A stretch of 64,000 nt of DNA, taken from NCBI GenBank assembly GCA_010093515.1, contig MU001682.1:255997-319996 (forward strand), given 5' to 3'. The DNA is from Lineolata rhizophorae (lineage: Eukaryota > Ascomycota > Dothideomycetes > Lineolatales > Lineolataceae). Positions within the stretch are counted from its first letter, which is position 1, and each line of letters opens with the position of its first letter. The translations under genes and the position numbers were made by a program. This document shows, one piece after another, positions 25,826 to 38,420 of the stretch. The notes under the pieces were generated by a model. The model worked only from the letters and a program-made list of their open reading frames with translations. It had not been told where the DNA came from and did not search any database.

Positions 25826-26219
25826 TTCGCGCGCCAATAAAACGAATGAGTTGCCGATGGCCGAGGGCGGATGGTGGAGGATGTAGAACAATGCGTGGGG
25901 ACTCGGAGAATGGGGGAAGGAGGACGGAAGAAAGCGGACGAGCAACACCGGGCTTGGTGTTGACCACGACGACTACGTCACCTGTCCGCACGCGACACTT
26001 GCGGTCGGACTGGCGGGTGTCCGCGGCTCCGCGTCCTGCCGGATGAATCCTGCGGCGGATGTTCCGGAGCCGGTCGGCAAGCGGCCAATCAGCGCGGCGC
26101 TCGGCCCAGCCCGCTCCCACAACTCGCCCACCAGCCCGCCGCACGCCATCTTTTCGCAGCAACCTCGTCCACGGCCGGACAACCACAACTTCTACCCGCA
26201 CCCCTTTCAGTCGTCCGCC
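25826..26219. promoter_or_regulatory. Divergent promoter of SFK1 and RPL36
   Basis: 394 bp between start codons. The part next to RPL36 is pyrimidine-rich, as is common in ribosomal protein genes of filamentous fungi. No Rap1- or homol-D-type box was identified. Confidence 0.4.
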
Positions 26220-26819
26220 ATGCCCAAGGAAGTCAAGCAGAAGTCCGGCATCGCTGTCGGGCTCAACGCGGGCCACGTAAGGCGCCTTCCTCCGCTCTTC
26301 CCCGCTTGCCGCCGAGCTCCTGAGGAAGACCAGTGCTGATCGGATGCCGCTCCGGCCTCGCAGAAAGTCACGCCGCACCAGCCGAAGCCGCGCATCTCGC
26401 GGACCAAGGGCAGGCTCAGCCGGCGCACGCAGTTTGTGCGCGAGGTCGTCCGCGAAGTCTCTGGGTACGTGTGGCGCCGGAGAGGGGGGGGGTTTTGCCT
26501 AGGACCCCGAAGACAAGATGGAGCGTCTGGCGGCTAACGAACCGAGTAGTCTCGCCCCTTACGAACGCCGCGTCATCGAACTCCTCCGCAACAGCAAGGA
26601 CAAGCGCGCTAGGAAGCTGGCCAAGAAGCGGGTACGTCTGCCGTCGTTCGTGGAGAGGCGTGTCTGCACGCGAAGGGGCGCTGCTGCGCTGCCAAGCACC
26701 TGCACGGATGGGATAATGGATGCTGATTGCTATCGCAGCTCGGAACATTTGGCCGCGCTAAGAGGAAGGTGGACGAGATGACCAAGATCATTGCGGAGGC
26801 GAGGAGGGCGGGCCACTAA
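26220..26819 (+). CDS. RPL36: 60S ribosomal protein L36 (eL36)
   Basis: Exons 26220-26276, 26364-26464, 26550-26631 and 26739-26819 give 106 residues, normal for eL36. The sequence reads [72 protein letters not shown] and [26 protein letters not shown]. The last three exons follow short GT-AG introns. It is a structural protein of the large ribosomal subunit. Lys/Arg content and codon bias towards C-ending codons suit high expression. Confidence 0.96.
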
Positions 26820-27589
26820 ATGGGTTTACGTGATGCTGGGGAAGACGTGATTGAGAGATGAATGCGATGAGGGCATAGTTCGAGCCGCGGCTTGCTTGCA
26901 CTCAAGGGGTGCGGATGCTAGACCATTTTCGAGGGTAGGAGTCCGTTTTACCGGGTTCCTCAAAACTCAAATATCGATATCACAATGGAGTCATCACAGT
27001 GCAGTCAACTGCTCTCCGCGTCCTGTGCGATGAACCGCCTCACGTGCCCTACGTGCCCTTCCCAAAGATTTCTCTAATTAGGCCTCGAAGGTAGCTCCCG
27101 CTATGTTGGCGAGTCCCACACTTCCAGGGTTTTTGGTGCATATGAAGGATGGCGGTGAGTATAATGAGGGGGACGGACTTCTAGCCATGTCTCTGCATGC
27201 ATATCAAGCCCCAAAATGGACGGCGAGGGCTGATTCTTCTCGCGGTCCTATGACAAAGACACTATTGTGGTAATTTGCACTAGCATCGTGTTGCAAAAGC
27301 TGTTCTACGTGGTGGTAGGTGGTAGTGGCCGAACCTTGTATTTGAATACCGTAGTGCTAGGGTTGGAACCATTTAATTAACTCAATTGCGTGCGCTTTCG
27401 GCGTATCTCTTGGACGAGCTCTTACGCTACTCATTCCAATAACCCTTTTAATATAATCTGTGATCTAGAACGGACATCCTTCGAGGATGACAAGTGACCC
27501 GCCTCTCCCAGGGCTTAGAACCTCTCCGGCGCTCGGCTTATGCTCCTCGTAACCGAGCAAGTCCTTTCACCAACAGCAGATCAACCACT
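26820..27589. other. 3' flanks between RPL36 and UBX4
   Basis: Convergent ends of two genes. No ORF of note; AT-richer than the flanking exons. Confidence 0.5.
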
Positions 27590-29254
27590 CTACTTCTTCT
27601 TGCCAAAGCCCAGTAGATTCTTCAACTTGTTCTCCTTTTCCGCCTTGCTCCCGCCTCCATGTTTTGAGGATCCAGCCGCCGCGCCGCCGTTCTGCGCAGA
27701 ACCACCATCAGAACTCTTCCCTCCCGCCGTATCGGTACCTCTTGGCGACATATCCACCTTCAGCTCCACCGCGCTCCCTCTGACCCCTTGCTTCAAAACG
27801 GGCGCATTCTTCACCGCGGCCGGGACGCCGTCCGCCCACGCGAACACGACCAGCCAGTTGCCCTTCCAGCCCAGGTCGAGCACCAGTTTCTTGCCGTCCT
27901 CCTGCAGGTGCACCTGCCTACCCTGGGGCCCCGCAAATGTGAGCACGAAGGCGTGGTCCGGCGCCGCCAGCAGGCCGCGCACCCAGCCGTACAGGTCGGC
28001 GGCCGACTCGGCGCGGCCGAAGCCCGTCTGCGCCTGCCACCCGTCTGGGAAGCGAGCCTTGACCGTGATGCCGCGGACCGCGGCGATGCGCTCGCGGGCA
28101 CGCTTCTCCTGCTCGGCCAGCTCCGCGTCCGAGAGCAGCCGCTGGTTGCGCGACGCAGAGTTGAGCCGCGACTGGTGTAGCATCGCGTGGAACTCGGTCG
28201 GCTCGTAGTCGGCGGGGTTGTATGTGAGTGCGGCAGCCTGCGGCGTCGCCGATGAGGACGGCATGTAGATAGTGGATTCCTTGGCGTGCGGGCCGTCGGC
28301 CGCGGAAGAGGCCGAGGGGAGCGTTTCGGTTGTTATGGAGGTTTGTGTGGCGGGGGCTGACGACGAAGGCATGGTGGTGGTTGCGGGCTGTGCGGGCGGT
28401 GTCTGAATGGGTTGGGATGACGTGGATGGGTGCTCTTCTTCTCCTTTTTGTTGTTGTTGATGCTGCTGCTGCTGCTGAATTTCGGGTATCGCCGCGGACT
28501 CGTCTTGCGCCGGCGCTGCCGCGGCGGGGGGCGAACGAGCTTCAGTCGCGTCCGTTGGCGGAGGCTGCCCTTGAGGCCGCGACTGAGCCTCGCCGGCGCT
28601 GCCGGAATGGGCGCCCTGGGCTAGCTTGGCCGCGTCTTCTTCTGTGCTCTTGAAGTACATGGTAATCTCCATCATGGCCTCCTCCAACGGTCTGCCGCTG
28701 TTGCGGAAGCTCAGCCTCAGCAGCACGTTGCCTCCGTGGAAGCCAAGCTGTGAGAGGTTCTTTTGCAGGTCGACGAAACTGGCTAGCTCACGGCCCATGA
28801 CGTTGACGACGGGCATGTCATAGTTAAGTCGGCCGGCGCCGGCGCCGGCCGAGGGGATGCCGCGCTGGGTCAGGTTGAGGTTGGTCGGGGTGCCGGGAAC
28901 GGCGCCACACTCGAAGGCTCGCAGGATGTGCCACACAGAGGTGGTGCTTGGGAACTTGTGGGTGAGGCGGGCGTTGCGCTCAGACTCGGGGAGCTGTAAG
29001 GCGACGGCGACAACGGCGGCGGAACGCGAGGCCTGGACGAGATCGAGGCGGGCGCCCGAGGGCAAGCCGGACAGGCGCACGGTGCGTGATAGGTCCACGG
29101 GCTTGCCGTTGTACTTGAGGGCGTAGTGATCCGGGCTGAGGCCGCCGGTCTTGGAGCAAGCTTCGGCAAGCACGTCCTGCAGATAGGTGCCGGGCGAGGT
29201 GCGGACCGTGTGGCGGCGCGCGTTGGCGTCGATCACGACGACATGAGACGCCAT
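27590..29254 (-). CDS. UBX4: TUG/ASPL-type UBX protein (Ubx4 family), p97/Cdc48 cofactor
   Basis: Single exon, 554 residues. Residues about 4-75 form the TUG N-terminal ubiquitin-like domain (VVVIDANARRHTVRTSPGTYL, LKYNGKPVDLSRTVRLSGLPSGARLDLV). A second ubiquitin-like region follows at about 84-205. Residues about 210-340 are a disordered Pro/Gln/Ser linker with a short poly-Gln run (CAG/CTG tract at 28450-28480). The UBX domain is at about 395-475 (VKARFPDGWQAQTGF, GPQGRQVHLQEDGKKLVLDLGWKGNWLVVFAW). The C-terminus is Lys-rich. Yeast Ubx4 and mammalian ASPSCR1/TUG bind Cdc48/p97 and modulate its assembly and traffic of membrane proteins. It is divergent from the Txl1 gene, another proteasome/Cdc48-linked factor. 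Confidence 0.85.
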   Translation of the reverse strand: MASHVVVIDANARRHTVRTSPGTYLQDVLAEACSKTGGLSPDHYALKYNGKPVDLSRTVRLSGLPSGARLDLVQASRSAAVVAVALQLPESERNARLTHKFPSTTSVWHILRAFECGAVPGTPTNLNLTQRGIPSAGAGAGRLNYDMPVVNVMGRELASFVDLQKNLSQLGFHGGNVLLRLSFRNSGRPLEEAMMEITMYFKSTEEDAAKLAQGAHSGSAGEAQSRPQGQPPPTDATEARSPPAAAAPAQDESAAIPEIQQQQQHQQQQKGEEEHPSTSSQPIQTPPAQPATTTMPSSSAPATQTSITTETLPSASSAADGPHAKESTIYMPSSSATPQAAALTYNPADYEPTEFHAMLHQSRLNSASRNQRLLSDAELAEQEKRARERIAAVRGITVKARFPDGWQAQTGFGRAESAADLYGWVRGLLAAPDHAFVLTFAGPQGRQVHLQEDGKKLVLDLGWKGNWLVVFAWADGVPAAVKNAPVLKQGVRGSAVELKVDMSPRGTDTAGGKSSDGGSAQNGGAAAGSSKHGGGSKAEKENKLKNLLGFGKKK

Positions 29255-29825
29255 GCCGAGTTGAGCGCTGCGCGCGAGGTCCAGACGGCGACGGCGGCGT
29301 TAAGGAGCACGAAGATGCGGCGGTGCCAGGCGCTGCGGCGGCGGCGGCGGGGACCAGAGGAGGCACGGGACGTGTCGAGGCAGCGGCGGACGGCCGAGTT
29401 GCAGATCCACGAGTTGAAGAGCACGCTGAGCAGGAAGACTTCGCGGCGGCGCAGGCGGAGCGGCGTGGCCATTTCTCGATGGAGGAGCGGCGGGCGGCGG
29501 ACGAGGTGGTGGGCAGGACGCCGCCGCCAGGCAGCCGAGCGGCGGGCGACGCGCCTTACGCAGCTCTGCAGCGTGGTTCGGGAGACGCTTGCCCCGCAGC
29601 CGCGATGTCGCCGCCATGCTCCGGACGGCCTTCTTTGTGAACCACCAGCCCTGTACATGCTGATCAATCTACTGCGTACGCGCCTACCTACGGAGCAGGC
29701 ACGCCGGATTGCCGCAAGCTAGGTCTTCAAGCGCGTCTGTGGCTGTTGACTACCTACTGCCGGCCCGTCTGCCCGTCTGCCTACCCACCTCCTGCTTCTG
29801 GCGTACACTACCCACCGCCGGCGCC
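29255..29825. promoter_or_regulatory. Divergent promoter of UBX4 and TXL1
   Basis: About 570 bp, GC-rich, between two start codons. The shared promoter could co-regulate two proteostasis genes. No proteasome-associated control element (GGTGGCAAA) was seen. Confidence 0.4.
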
Positions 29826-30981
29826 ATGTCCAAAGTCGTGCACATCAGTTCGCCCGAGCAGTTCAGCAGCCTGCTGGCCTCGTCGCGTATAGTTGTCGTC
29901 GACTGTGAGTCCTGCCCGTCTTCCTTCTGCACCGCAACCGCTAACGCCCTACAGTCTTTGCCGAGTGGTGCGGGCCATGTAAAGCCATCGCTCCGCTGTA
30001 CGAGCAGCTGGCCGCCCGGCTGTCCCGGCACAACTCCGTAACCTTCACCAAAGTTGACACGGACAAACAGACCCAGATAGCCGGGAGTTACTCCATCACC
30101 GCGTGAGTCCATGCCTCTCCCCTCCCTATTCCCACGTCGTTGTGCAGTTCTGTGCTGACCGCGTCCACTCCCGAGCCTCGCCCAGTATGCCCACCTTTGT
30201 CATCATCAAGAACGGCCACGAGGTCTCCCGGATAGAGGGCGCGAACCCACAGCAGCTGTCCGATGCAGTCCGCAAGCTCGCAGCAGAGGCTGAGGCGGGC
30301 GCGTCGTCGTCGTCGGCCGCCGGCGGCTTCGCCAGCGGACCGGTATGGCGCGGTGCCAACCTACCCCGCGGCTACCACGACGTTACCGACGAGGTGGATA
30401 GGACGGGCCTGGAGCTGCTCAACTCGGACAGCGACTTCGGCGCTGCGCGCGTCCTGCTCGATCCTAGCGAACCGTCCGCGCTCAAGGCTACGGGCAATGC
30501 TGGAGGAGGGAAGGGCAAGGGCAAAGCCGAGGAGCCCGGCGAGGCGGCGAGGGACTGGGTCCAGAGCGACACGGACGAGCAGCTCATGCTGTTCTTACCT
30601 TTCAACGCTACGCTGAAGGCACACACAATCCACATTACGTCGCTCCCCCCGGTCGAGGCTGATGAGGACGAGGTGCCTATGCGGCCTAGGACGATCCGCA
30701 TCTACACCAATCGCCCGCACAACTTGGGCTTCGAGGAAGCCGACGATACCTCGCCCACGCAGGCATTCGAGTTGGGCCCGGATGACTGGGACGGCAAGAC
30801 AGGCACGGCCAAGCTAGAACTGCGGTTCGTCAAGTTCCAGAACATCACTTCACTTGTGCTCTTTGTTGTGGACGGCGATGGCGACGGGGAGAAGGTCCGT
30901 ATCGACAGGGTCCGCATCATTGGGGAGTCTGGCGAAAAGAGGACTATGGGCAAACTGGAGAAGATTGGGGACGACCCATAG
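29826..30981 (+). CDS. txl1: Thioredoxin-like protein 1 (Trx plus PITH domain)
   Basis: Exons 29826-29904, 29955-30102 and 30186-30981 give 340 residues. Residues about 1-107 are a thioredoxin fold with the active-site WCGPC (Cys at about 32 and 35) and the cis-Pro TAMPTF. A Ser-rich linker with an SSSS run follows. Residues about 130-325 are a PITH domain (proteasome-interacting thioredoxin domain): GYHDVTDEVDRTGLELLN, LMLFLPFNATLKAHTIHI and FQNITSLVLFVVDGDG. In fission yeast and human, TXL1/TXNL1 docks on the 26S proteasome regulatory particle and acts as a reductant for substrates. An insert near residues 195-210 has GKGKGKAEEPGEA. Both catalytic Cys are kept. Confidence 0.93.
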
Positions 30982-33900
30982 CGTAAGATGCTGCGTGCGT
31001 GCGTGCGTCAGGATGTGTACGGAGTAGAGAGCGAGAGAGCCGGGACAAGACGTGGACGTTGGACGTTGTGGCGCTGCACCGTTTGAGCACGACTAGCGGC
31101 TCAGACCTGCGCTCTATAGTCCGATAGTATGTATCATCATGCTATGTACACTTGCATATCCCGCATCGGGTGCAACAAACCGAAGTATCTCACGGGTTCC
31201 GCCGCTTAGTCGCCGGAGATTCTCCATCCTCATACATAGGCTAGGTGATGTACCACACGAGCCGGCCGCAAGCGGATATCACAGCAAGAGACATCGCCAT
31301 GGGGCCGGCACAGGTGGCTTCGTTCTGTGGCGCGGCTGACACTTGCAAAAATCCATCGGTAAAAGGCCAGAGCAAGCAACACGGGATATCTGCCGCGCCA
31401 GCGGCACGAAGAAGGAAAGGAGAGTCCCGCGTGCAGTCGGCCGGTGAAATGTGGGTGTGGCCGCCCGCTTGAGGCTGCTTACTAAGGCCGCCGCGGGCCG
31501 CCGCGGCACTGCTGCCAGACCAGCCTGCTGCCGCCGCCTCGCTCCTCTCCTCTTCTACATACGGGCCTGTGACGAGCATTACTGACAACCAAACAAATGA
31601 TAGGAAGAGGATGACCTAGCAGTCGCTAGGGCTGATCTTGCCTGACAGTATCTGAGGCCCTGATGCCCATCTGCAACTTGATAATGTGTGGTCTTCTGTT
31701 CGGCGTCCTCGGAGTGGGCTGCAAACTATGCGTGGCCCGATGAACTTTGTCTCGCGATTTGATATCTACCTAGTACGGAGTACGGTCTGTCCCTTCATAT
31801 GTCTCTTTTCTTTTTGTCTCGCGAGTCGCGAGCCATTTCCTATTTTGCGCCGCCTGGCTCTGCTCTTGCGTTGCTTTGTCCACCTCGGTGGTTTCGTCTC
31901 GACTCACGGCATCAAGTATTCTATGCTTGCTAGGTGCCTGAGGTACCTTCGCACGTAGCTGTCCGAAACTTATCCTTTATGTCGACCGCACGATTTTTGT
32001 TTTTGGTCTCACCAATTTCTAGCCGATGGCTGCTCGGTATGCAGTGGCAGATCGGTGTCTCGCGCTGCTTCCTGTGATTTCAGTCGTGCGGTGGAGATGT
32101 CATGACACTCGCTAATATCCAACTCCGCTAACCGATGTCTTATGAGACGTGTCACAAAAAAGTACCCGCTTTCTCGTTCGATGTAAGACACTTTACGCTG
32201 TAGCGCATGGCATGGACCACGGCGGCCCGCTCGGAATCATGCCTTCAGTTGGGGCCGCACGGTGTGCTAACGACCCTGAGCAATGAGTCTGTGCTGCATG
32301 GCAGTGATGGCATCCAGCAAACACAGACACCCGTCCGCCACGAATACGAAGCTGAGGAAGCAACCTGCCTTCTCTGTAGAAGTGGAAACATGTGAAAGCT
32401 CTGAACATGTATGATCGTGTTTCATGTATTCGATTTACCTCCGATGACGGCCGAACGGCCGCACGGCCGCAAGGTTAGCATCAGTGGAAGAGAACGCTGA
32501 TGTCAATTGTATACTGATCAACATACAATGTCTTCTTACCTAGATAGGTGCATATGGTGCCTGATCACCGCTGGGAGCGTTTCGCAGTATCGATAGACGG
32601 CGGAGATCAATCGCGAGGTCCATGCCAGAATTCGGGCCGGATCGTATTTACACTGACACGAAATTCGCTCGTTCGATCCTGCACCTAAAACGCCACGAAA
32701 AGCTGTCCGGGTCTGGGCGGGAAAGGGTGACTCAACTTTGCCGGCATATCCCTTCCCGAAGGATCTATACATAACTTGAGATCGTAGAAGGACTTGTTGG
32801 AGTCGTATCTCGTGTGGAGGCCCAAGATCCCCCGGCTTGCCGGTTCGGCTGTTCCAGCTGGTGCCTGTAGTCATTCCGACACAGGTGACAAGCGACTTGC
32901 TACATAGACCTGGCCCACTGGGTTTAGTCCTGCTAACAACGACGAGGAGGTTTTCCGAGATGCCAACCACTCATCGACTGACTCGGTGAAACGGAGATTT
33001 CGCGGCACAGTACGGAGTACCCACCGCATTGCAGAGCATCTGTTCATCTTAGGACCCTCGTCATCCTCGCCATAAAAACGACCAGTTATGCGTCGTTTCA
33101 CTCGCGCGGCATCCTTACCCGTGGATCTTCTCAGGTACAGGTGCGAGATGAAATCATGACCGGGACAACGTAAAGTATCTTTGATTGAGACCGATGTCAC
33201 GGAGGTGCCGATCTCGGTCCTTCTCGCAGTTCTAGCTGAGAGTCATGCCATGGATCCAGAACGACTTTGAGTCGGCCAAGAGGCACCGCCAAAAGCATGC
33301 GGGAGCACCCTCCCGTGGACCCTTCGCCACGCTACTGAGGCCGCGAACCGGCGTAGAAGGCCAGCGCATGTTTCACCACTCGCAGATCGAGCCAGCGGCC
33401 GCTGGGACTAAGAGAACGGGCACGTGCGGGCAAACCTAATACATACCTAGGCACATACATAGGCAGGTCCCGACGGGACCAGGCTCGGTAGTTCACGGTT
33501 GCTGGGCTGCACGAGGCGGTAGAGCTCGTACCACCGGCTCGCAGATGCCAGAGGCGCCTCTCGCGTGTGTATGTACCGGGGCCGCGGAGTGAAGGATGGC
33601 CTCGCATTTGAAAATTTAAAAAGAATTAACCTAATAGGCATAATCCTCGCAAGTAACACATACTAGGCTGGCGAGCACAAAAAATGTGGAAGACACTCCC
33701 CCTGCATACGCGATTAAGGCGGGCACAGGTGGCTTGGGCTAAGGGCGCCGCGGGCTGCTTGAAGCAGTAGGTGGCTTCGTCAATCGCTACCAAATGGACC
33801 CAAGGGCGGCCGAGGCTGCCCGTGGGCCCACCGTGGAAAGCTTTGGAAAGCGGCGGGGCGTTCGCGGAAGTGGGAGCGCGATCCACGCCCGGACGGTGGG

Positions 33901-35156
33901 GAGTCGGGATTGACGCGTGCGGGCCTTTTTACTTTTTTTTTTCTGTGGTTGCTTTTTGGCCTAGGGCCAGGGCGCAAAACGCACTTCGGCGCGGCGTGGT
34001 CAGTGGTTATCAAACGGACGTTGCAGACGTTCATGCAATGCATGCAACGGTTATCGGCGCGGGATTCGTTGGAAGTCGCCAAAAAAAAAAAACGAATAAG
34101 AAGAAAAATAAATAAAAGCGAAAATCCCCGCGTGGGGCGCCACCCACCGCCTTATTCTTCGTGTTGAGTAAGAGGACTCGAGCAGCACTTCCACGAAGCG
34201 TTGCATGATTGTCACCTGCCGATTCGCGCATGCAAGGCCCGTGTGGACAGCTGCAGGAACGGCAGTAGTTTAGAGTCGGAATTCAGGCACGGAGTAAGGT
34301 TTTCACGCTCCACCTCAGGTTGCTTTACCCCGGGTGCGCAGACCAAGGACCTGGGAGCTCGAACCGACGAAGTCACCGAGTCATTTGGGGCCTTTTGGTC
34401 GTTTGGGGGACGCCCCGCCGGCCGTTCTCTCGTTTGCCCCGGCCTCCCGGGGACCAGCCTTGGGGACGGCGGCCCTGGGCCCTGGGTCCCCTTACCTAGG
34501 TAGACTATACCTAGGGACGTAGGTAGGACCGCAGTGAGGCCGCGGCAGGGCATTCCGCGGCGCCGCCGTCGAGCTGCGATTCCCGGGGCCCTCGGGCCTG
34601 TGGGACGGTTCGAAACGGCGCTGGACCGTTCGTTTTTAGCGTGGCCCGTCGCCGGGGAAGAGCCTCCCGCCGGCCGGGCTCGAACCCTCCAAAGCCCGCG
34701 GCCTTACTCCGTTGGTAAGTATTGTATATACCTACGTATGTAGTAAGTCGCCCTCGCGGGTTGGACGACGCCGGCCTGGTGATCCGGGGAACCAGTAAAT
34801 TTTAACCCTTGGGCGGGACCCGACGGGACCCACGGGTCCGTCCCACGCGAGCGAAATCGTCGGGTCCGACCGTCGTCGTCGCGAAGCCTGCAAGCCCTCC
34901 CTTTATTTTTCTTTTTTTTTATTTTATTTTATTTTTTTGACTTCCCTAGTCAGCCCGGGGCCGGCCGGGGGCGCGAGGTTCAAGGCGTCGCTCTCGTCGC
35001 AAAGAACCACGAAAGCACGCATGTACGTGGACGGGTCGACAGACGACGGCGCCATTTTGTTTTTCTCTTTCGATGCGTGCAGCGTCCGCGAGCGCGCGCG
35101 TTTTCCCCCCGCCCGCTGAAACGCCCGGGACCCTCGCAGGTGCGTACCATACTACG

Positions 35157-35159
<3 letters not shown>

Positions 35160-35188
<29 letters not shown>

Positions 35189-35190
35189 CA
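35160..35190 (+). repeat. GGCA tetranucleotide microsatellite
   Basis: About eight tandem GGCA units. Confidence 0.95.
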
Positions 35191-35820
35191 TGCTCTGTAC
35201 CTGCGTCGTTCCTGCATTAGGTAGGGGAGAAGGGCTCGGCCGGCCATTGGCTGGGCTCTCGCGCAATCCCGCCCGCCGTTTGGCTGGCCAGCGGCCCCCG
35301 GCGGCCGGGCGACGCCCCCGGCTTCTCGAAGGCAACCCGATTGGGCTGACGGGCGCCGGATTCGGACTGGCCGCGCCCGCCGGCGGCCCAATTCAGCCGC
35401 TTAGAGCGGCGACGGCGCTATGCCCGACGGGGCCGCGCCGGCTGTGGCTATGCGACGCGCTTGTTTTGTGGGGTGTCGTGGGTGTTAATATGCCTTGTGC
35501 CGGCGCTGGTCGGGCATAGGCCAATCCACATGCCGCCCGCCGCCCGTGCTGCCAGAAATAGCAGCGCCGCTGCGTATTATGCAATTTGTGCAATAGACGG
35601 TGCATGCACCGAGTATAGCGTGTGCCACCCCAAACCGGCGCCCTCCAAACAGAGGGCAATTAACGGCCTTGGTTATTTTATTGGTTTCTCACGAGAGCCG
35701 GACCGGACGTCACTCGAAGGATTCCCAGCGCTCCTCTCCTATGTACATACCTAACTACATATGCATTCGCCATGTAGCGCCGGCGTGCAGGTGGGTAAGT
35801 CCCTAGGCGCTGTGCGTACT

Positions 35821-35840
35821 AGTATGTATGTATGTATGTA
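35821..35840 (+). repeat. TATG tetranucleotide microsatellite
   Basis: Four to five tandem TATG units. Confidence 0.9.
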
Positions 35841-35946
35841 GACTATGGTGGGAGGCGCCAGAGGCCCGACGGCACTTTTCCCCTTTGCCCTCCAAAAAAG
35901 GTTCAATAGATCCATCTTTAGGGTGCATATGTACGTTGGAACTCAC

Positions 35947-35980
35947 GTACGCACGCACGCACGCACGCACACGCGCACGC
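35947..35980 (+). repeat. ACGC microsatellite
   Basis: Tandem ACGC units, the last ones interrupted (ACACGCGC). Confidence 0.9.
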
Positions 35981-37344
35981 CCGCACGCGACATCGTGAAG
36001 GCGACGCACATAAGCTTCCGGCTTTTCTTATCGATTGCGAGGCGATTCGACGATGGGCGAAAGTTGAAACGCTCGCGCCGGTTGGAATGCGCGGCGAACG
36101 GCCGGACTGGTGGCCTGTCGATGCGGTCCCCACGAGAAGGGGGACAGAAAATCCCCACCCCAGCGACCGACGGGCCAACCACGTCGCCGCATCGCCCTCC
36201 ATTTGTTCGGCGACGCTATCGTCGTCCTGTCACACCATGGCCCAGCGCGCTTCCCCAACCACAGGTCGGGCGGGCGGACGAGCGAGCGACCCGTCACTCG
36301 GCGGGAGCAGCGCTGCGGGCGTGGGCGCCCCGGTGGCAAGCGAATCGACGGCCGGAACGGGCGCGACGCGGCCTCATTCGACGGCCGCCGTGCGCCCGCC
36401 GTACGTACCTGCATTCTGCAGAGCGCTCATTCGCGTGCGACGGTCGTGCAGGCTGCTGCCCGGCCAGACATGTCATCCCGGGCCGCAAGAAACCTTTTTC
36501 TTTGCTTTTAAGGCTTTTTAGGAAATCTTTCGGACGGGGTTCGACTTGTGTTTTCACGTTTGTTTTCCCGCATCTGCAGCGTGGGGCACCTCGAGCGTTT
36601 CAACCCTCTCTTTCTCTGCACGCAGGCCGCAGGGCCGGGAGACGCACTTCCGGCACGCAATGGACGGAGTCTTGGGACGTTCTGCACCAGAGAATATGTC
36701 AGCGCTGCAGCGGTTCAAACGCCCGACGCGCAGGTTAGCGGCGGGGCGAGCGGCGGAGCGGTGCAGGCAGGCTCGCACTTTTCGGCCGGCGACTCGCCGG
36801 CGGGTCGACGAGGCGCGCGCGCACCGCAGGATTTTGCTCACCCTTCTGTTGCGGGCGAGACCCAAACAATAAAAAGATGATGTGCTCCGTAAGCCCTATG
36901 GGATGCCCCGATTCGACCTCCGCAGCGGGCGCTGTCGCGTGCGATAGGACGATTGATAGCGGGCTCAGCCACCCACCCGCAGCGGCGGACCCTTTCGCTG
37001 CCGCCGGACGGCGGCGTATCGATTGCGCGGTGATTGGAGACGGCCGCTGCGACAAGAGTGTGATAGCCTGATAGGCGGCGCAGGGGAGCTGAACCCCAGC
37101 CCGTCTAGCGTCGCACAGGCTGAATTGCCTCGCTGGCCAAGCCGAGCCCATCACACGCGCGAGGCCCGGCCGGCGCCGTGGTTGGCCGCCGGGCGAGAGC
37201 GCTCGCGGCGAGCCCGGCGGCCTCGCGGCGGCCGGCGCCGGCGGTGGCATGCAGGTAGGTTAGTGGTGACGGCGAAGTGACCACAGTGTCCTCCCAAACC
37301 CAACCGGGCGGCCGCGGGCCCCGCGGGTGACGGCGACGGTGACC

Positions 37345-37378
<34 letters not shown>

Positions 37379-38420
37379 GTGGGCAGACGGACGCACCCAG
37401 GGCACCCGCGCAGCACAGCGACTTTCCGCTTCGGGGCAGGCCTGCCTTGGCCGGCGGGTCGCGCAGGCCCAGGCTGCGAGCGCGGGCGCCTGGTGACGGC
37501 GGCCCGGCGGTCGCAATCTCGTGGCCCTGCGCGGCGAGCCGTGGGGAGCGGTGCCCGCCGCGCCCGGCCAATGGCGAGCCGCGTGCATAAAAGGACGGCG
37601 CCGCGCGTCTTGCCGCTCTTAGCGGCTCGCGCTTGGCACCACCGCACCCCCCGGGCCCCCCGGCCGAGTCATTTCGCGGGCGCAGCAGCAGCGCCCGGCG
37701 CATGGGCCCCGGCGCTGCCCTTGGCCTCCCCGGCCCCCGTCGCTCGCCCCCCCCACCCCCGGCGCCCGCCCGCCCGCCGCCTGGTAGTTAACCACTCGCC
37801 GTGCTGCCCTGCCCTTCTCGCACCCTCCCCAGGCCCTAATCGCCGTCTCGTCTCTCGCTGATCTGCCCGTTACTTATTCTCCACGGCCTGTCCCCTTCGC
37901 TCGTTGCTCTCATTCCTTGTTTCGGGGTTTATCAACTCTGTTCTTCTTCTTGCTTCTCTCTTCTGCTCTTGTTTCTTCCCGGTAGATCTCCTCGCCTCTG
38001 CTTCCTGGCATCGGTCGAGAGTCTCCAGCCCTTCCTTAGAACCATCCACCACCCGCCGTCGACGCCCTCCGCTTCACCGTGCGAGCCTCGACCGCCCTGT
38101 ACACTTAGTAGACAGTAATCCATTGACTCGATTGCTGTTGTCCCGTCGTTCCCTACGAGAGACCCTTCGTGCATTCCTTCCGCGTTGACTGTCCTCGCCT
38201 TGTACTGCCGGATCCCCTCGAACCGATCCACCCCGAAAACCTACCTAATCGCTACTGTCAAATCGTCGTCTCCCGACCCGTACCCAGCGTCTAGCCGCAG
38301 TCTTCTCGGGTACTAGTGTATCATTATAAAGCCATCTGTTAAAATAGTATCTTGTGGTAAGTCGACTTCGACCGCGCGCCGATGACCTCAGCGTTGCGGC
38401 AGTGAGATTCCAGCTGGAAC

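Noticed and set aside
34660-34745. tRNA-like words: GGGTTCGAGCCC on the minus strand and CTCCGTTGGTAAG on the plus strand
   Set aside because: They lie on opposite strands and no complete cloverleaf with paired acceptor, D, anticodon and T arms could be drawn.
35160-35190. CRISPR-like array
   Set aside because: It is a simple 4-bp tandem repeat without spacers, in a eukaryotic sequence.
35845-36738. 297-codon plus-strand ORF
   Set aside because: Composition is Arg/Ser/Pro-rich with no motif, and equally long frames exist in the other phases; it looks like a GC-rich chance frame.
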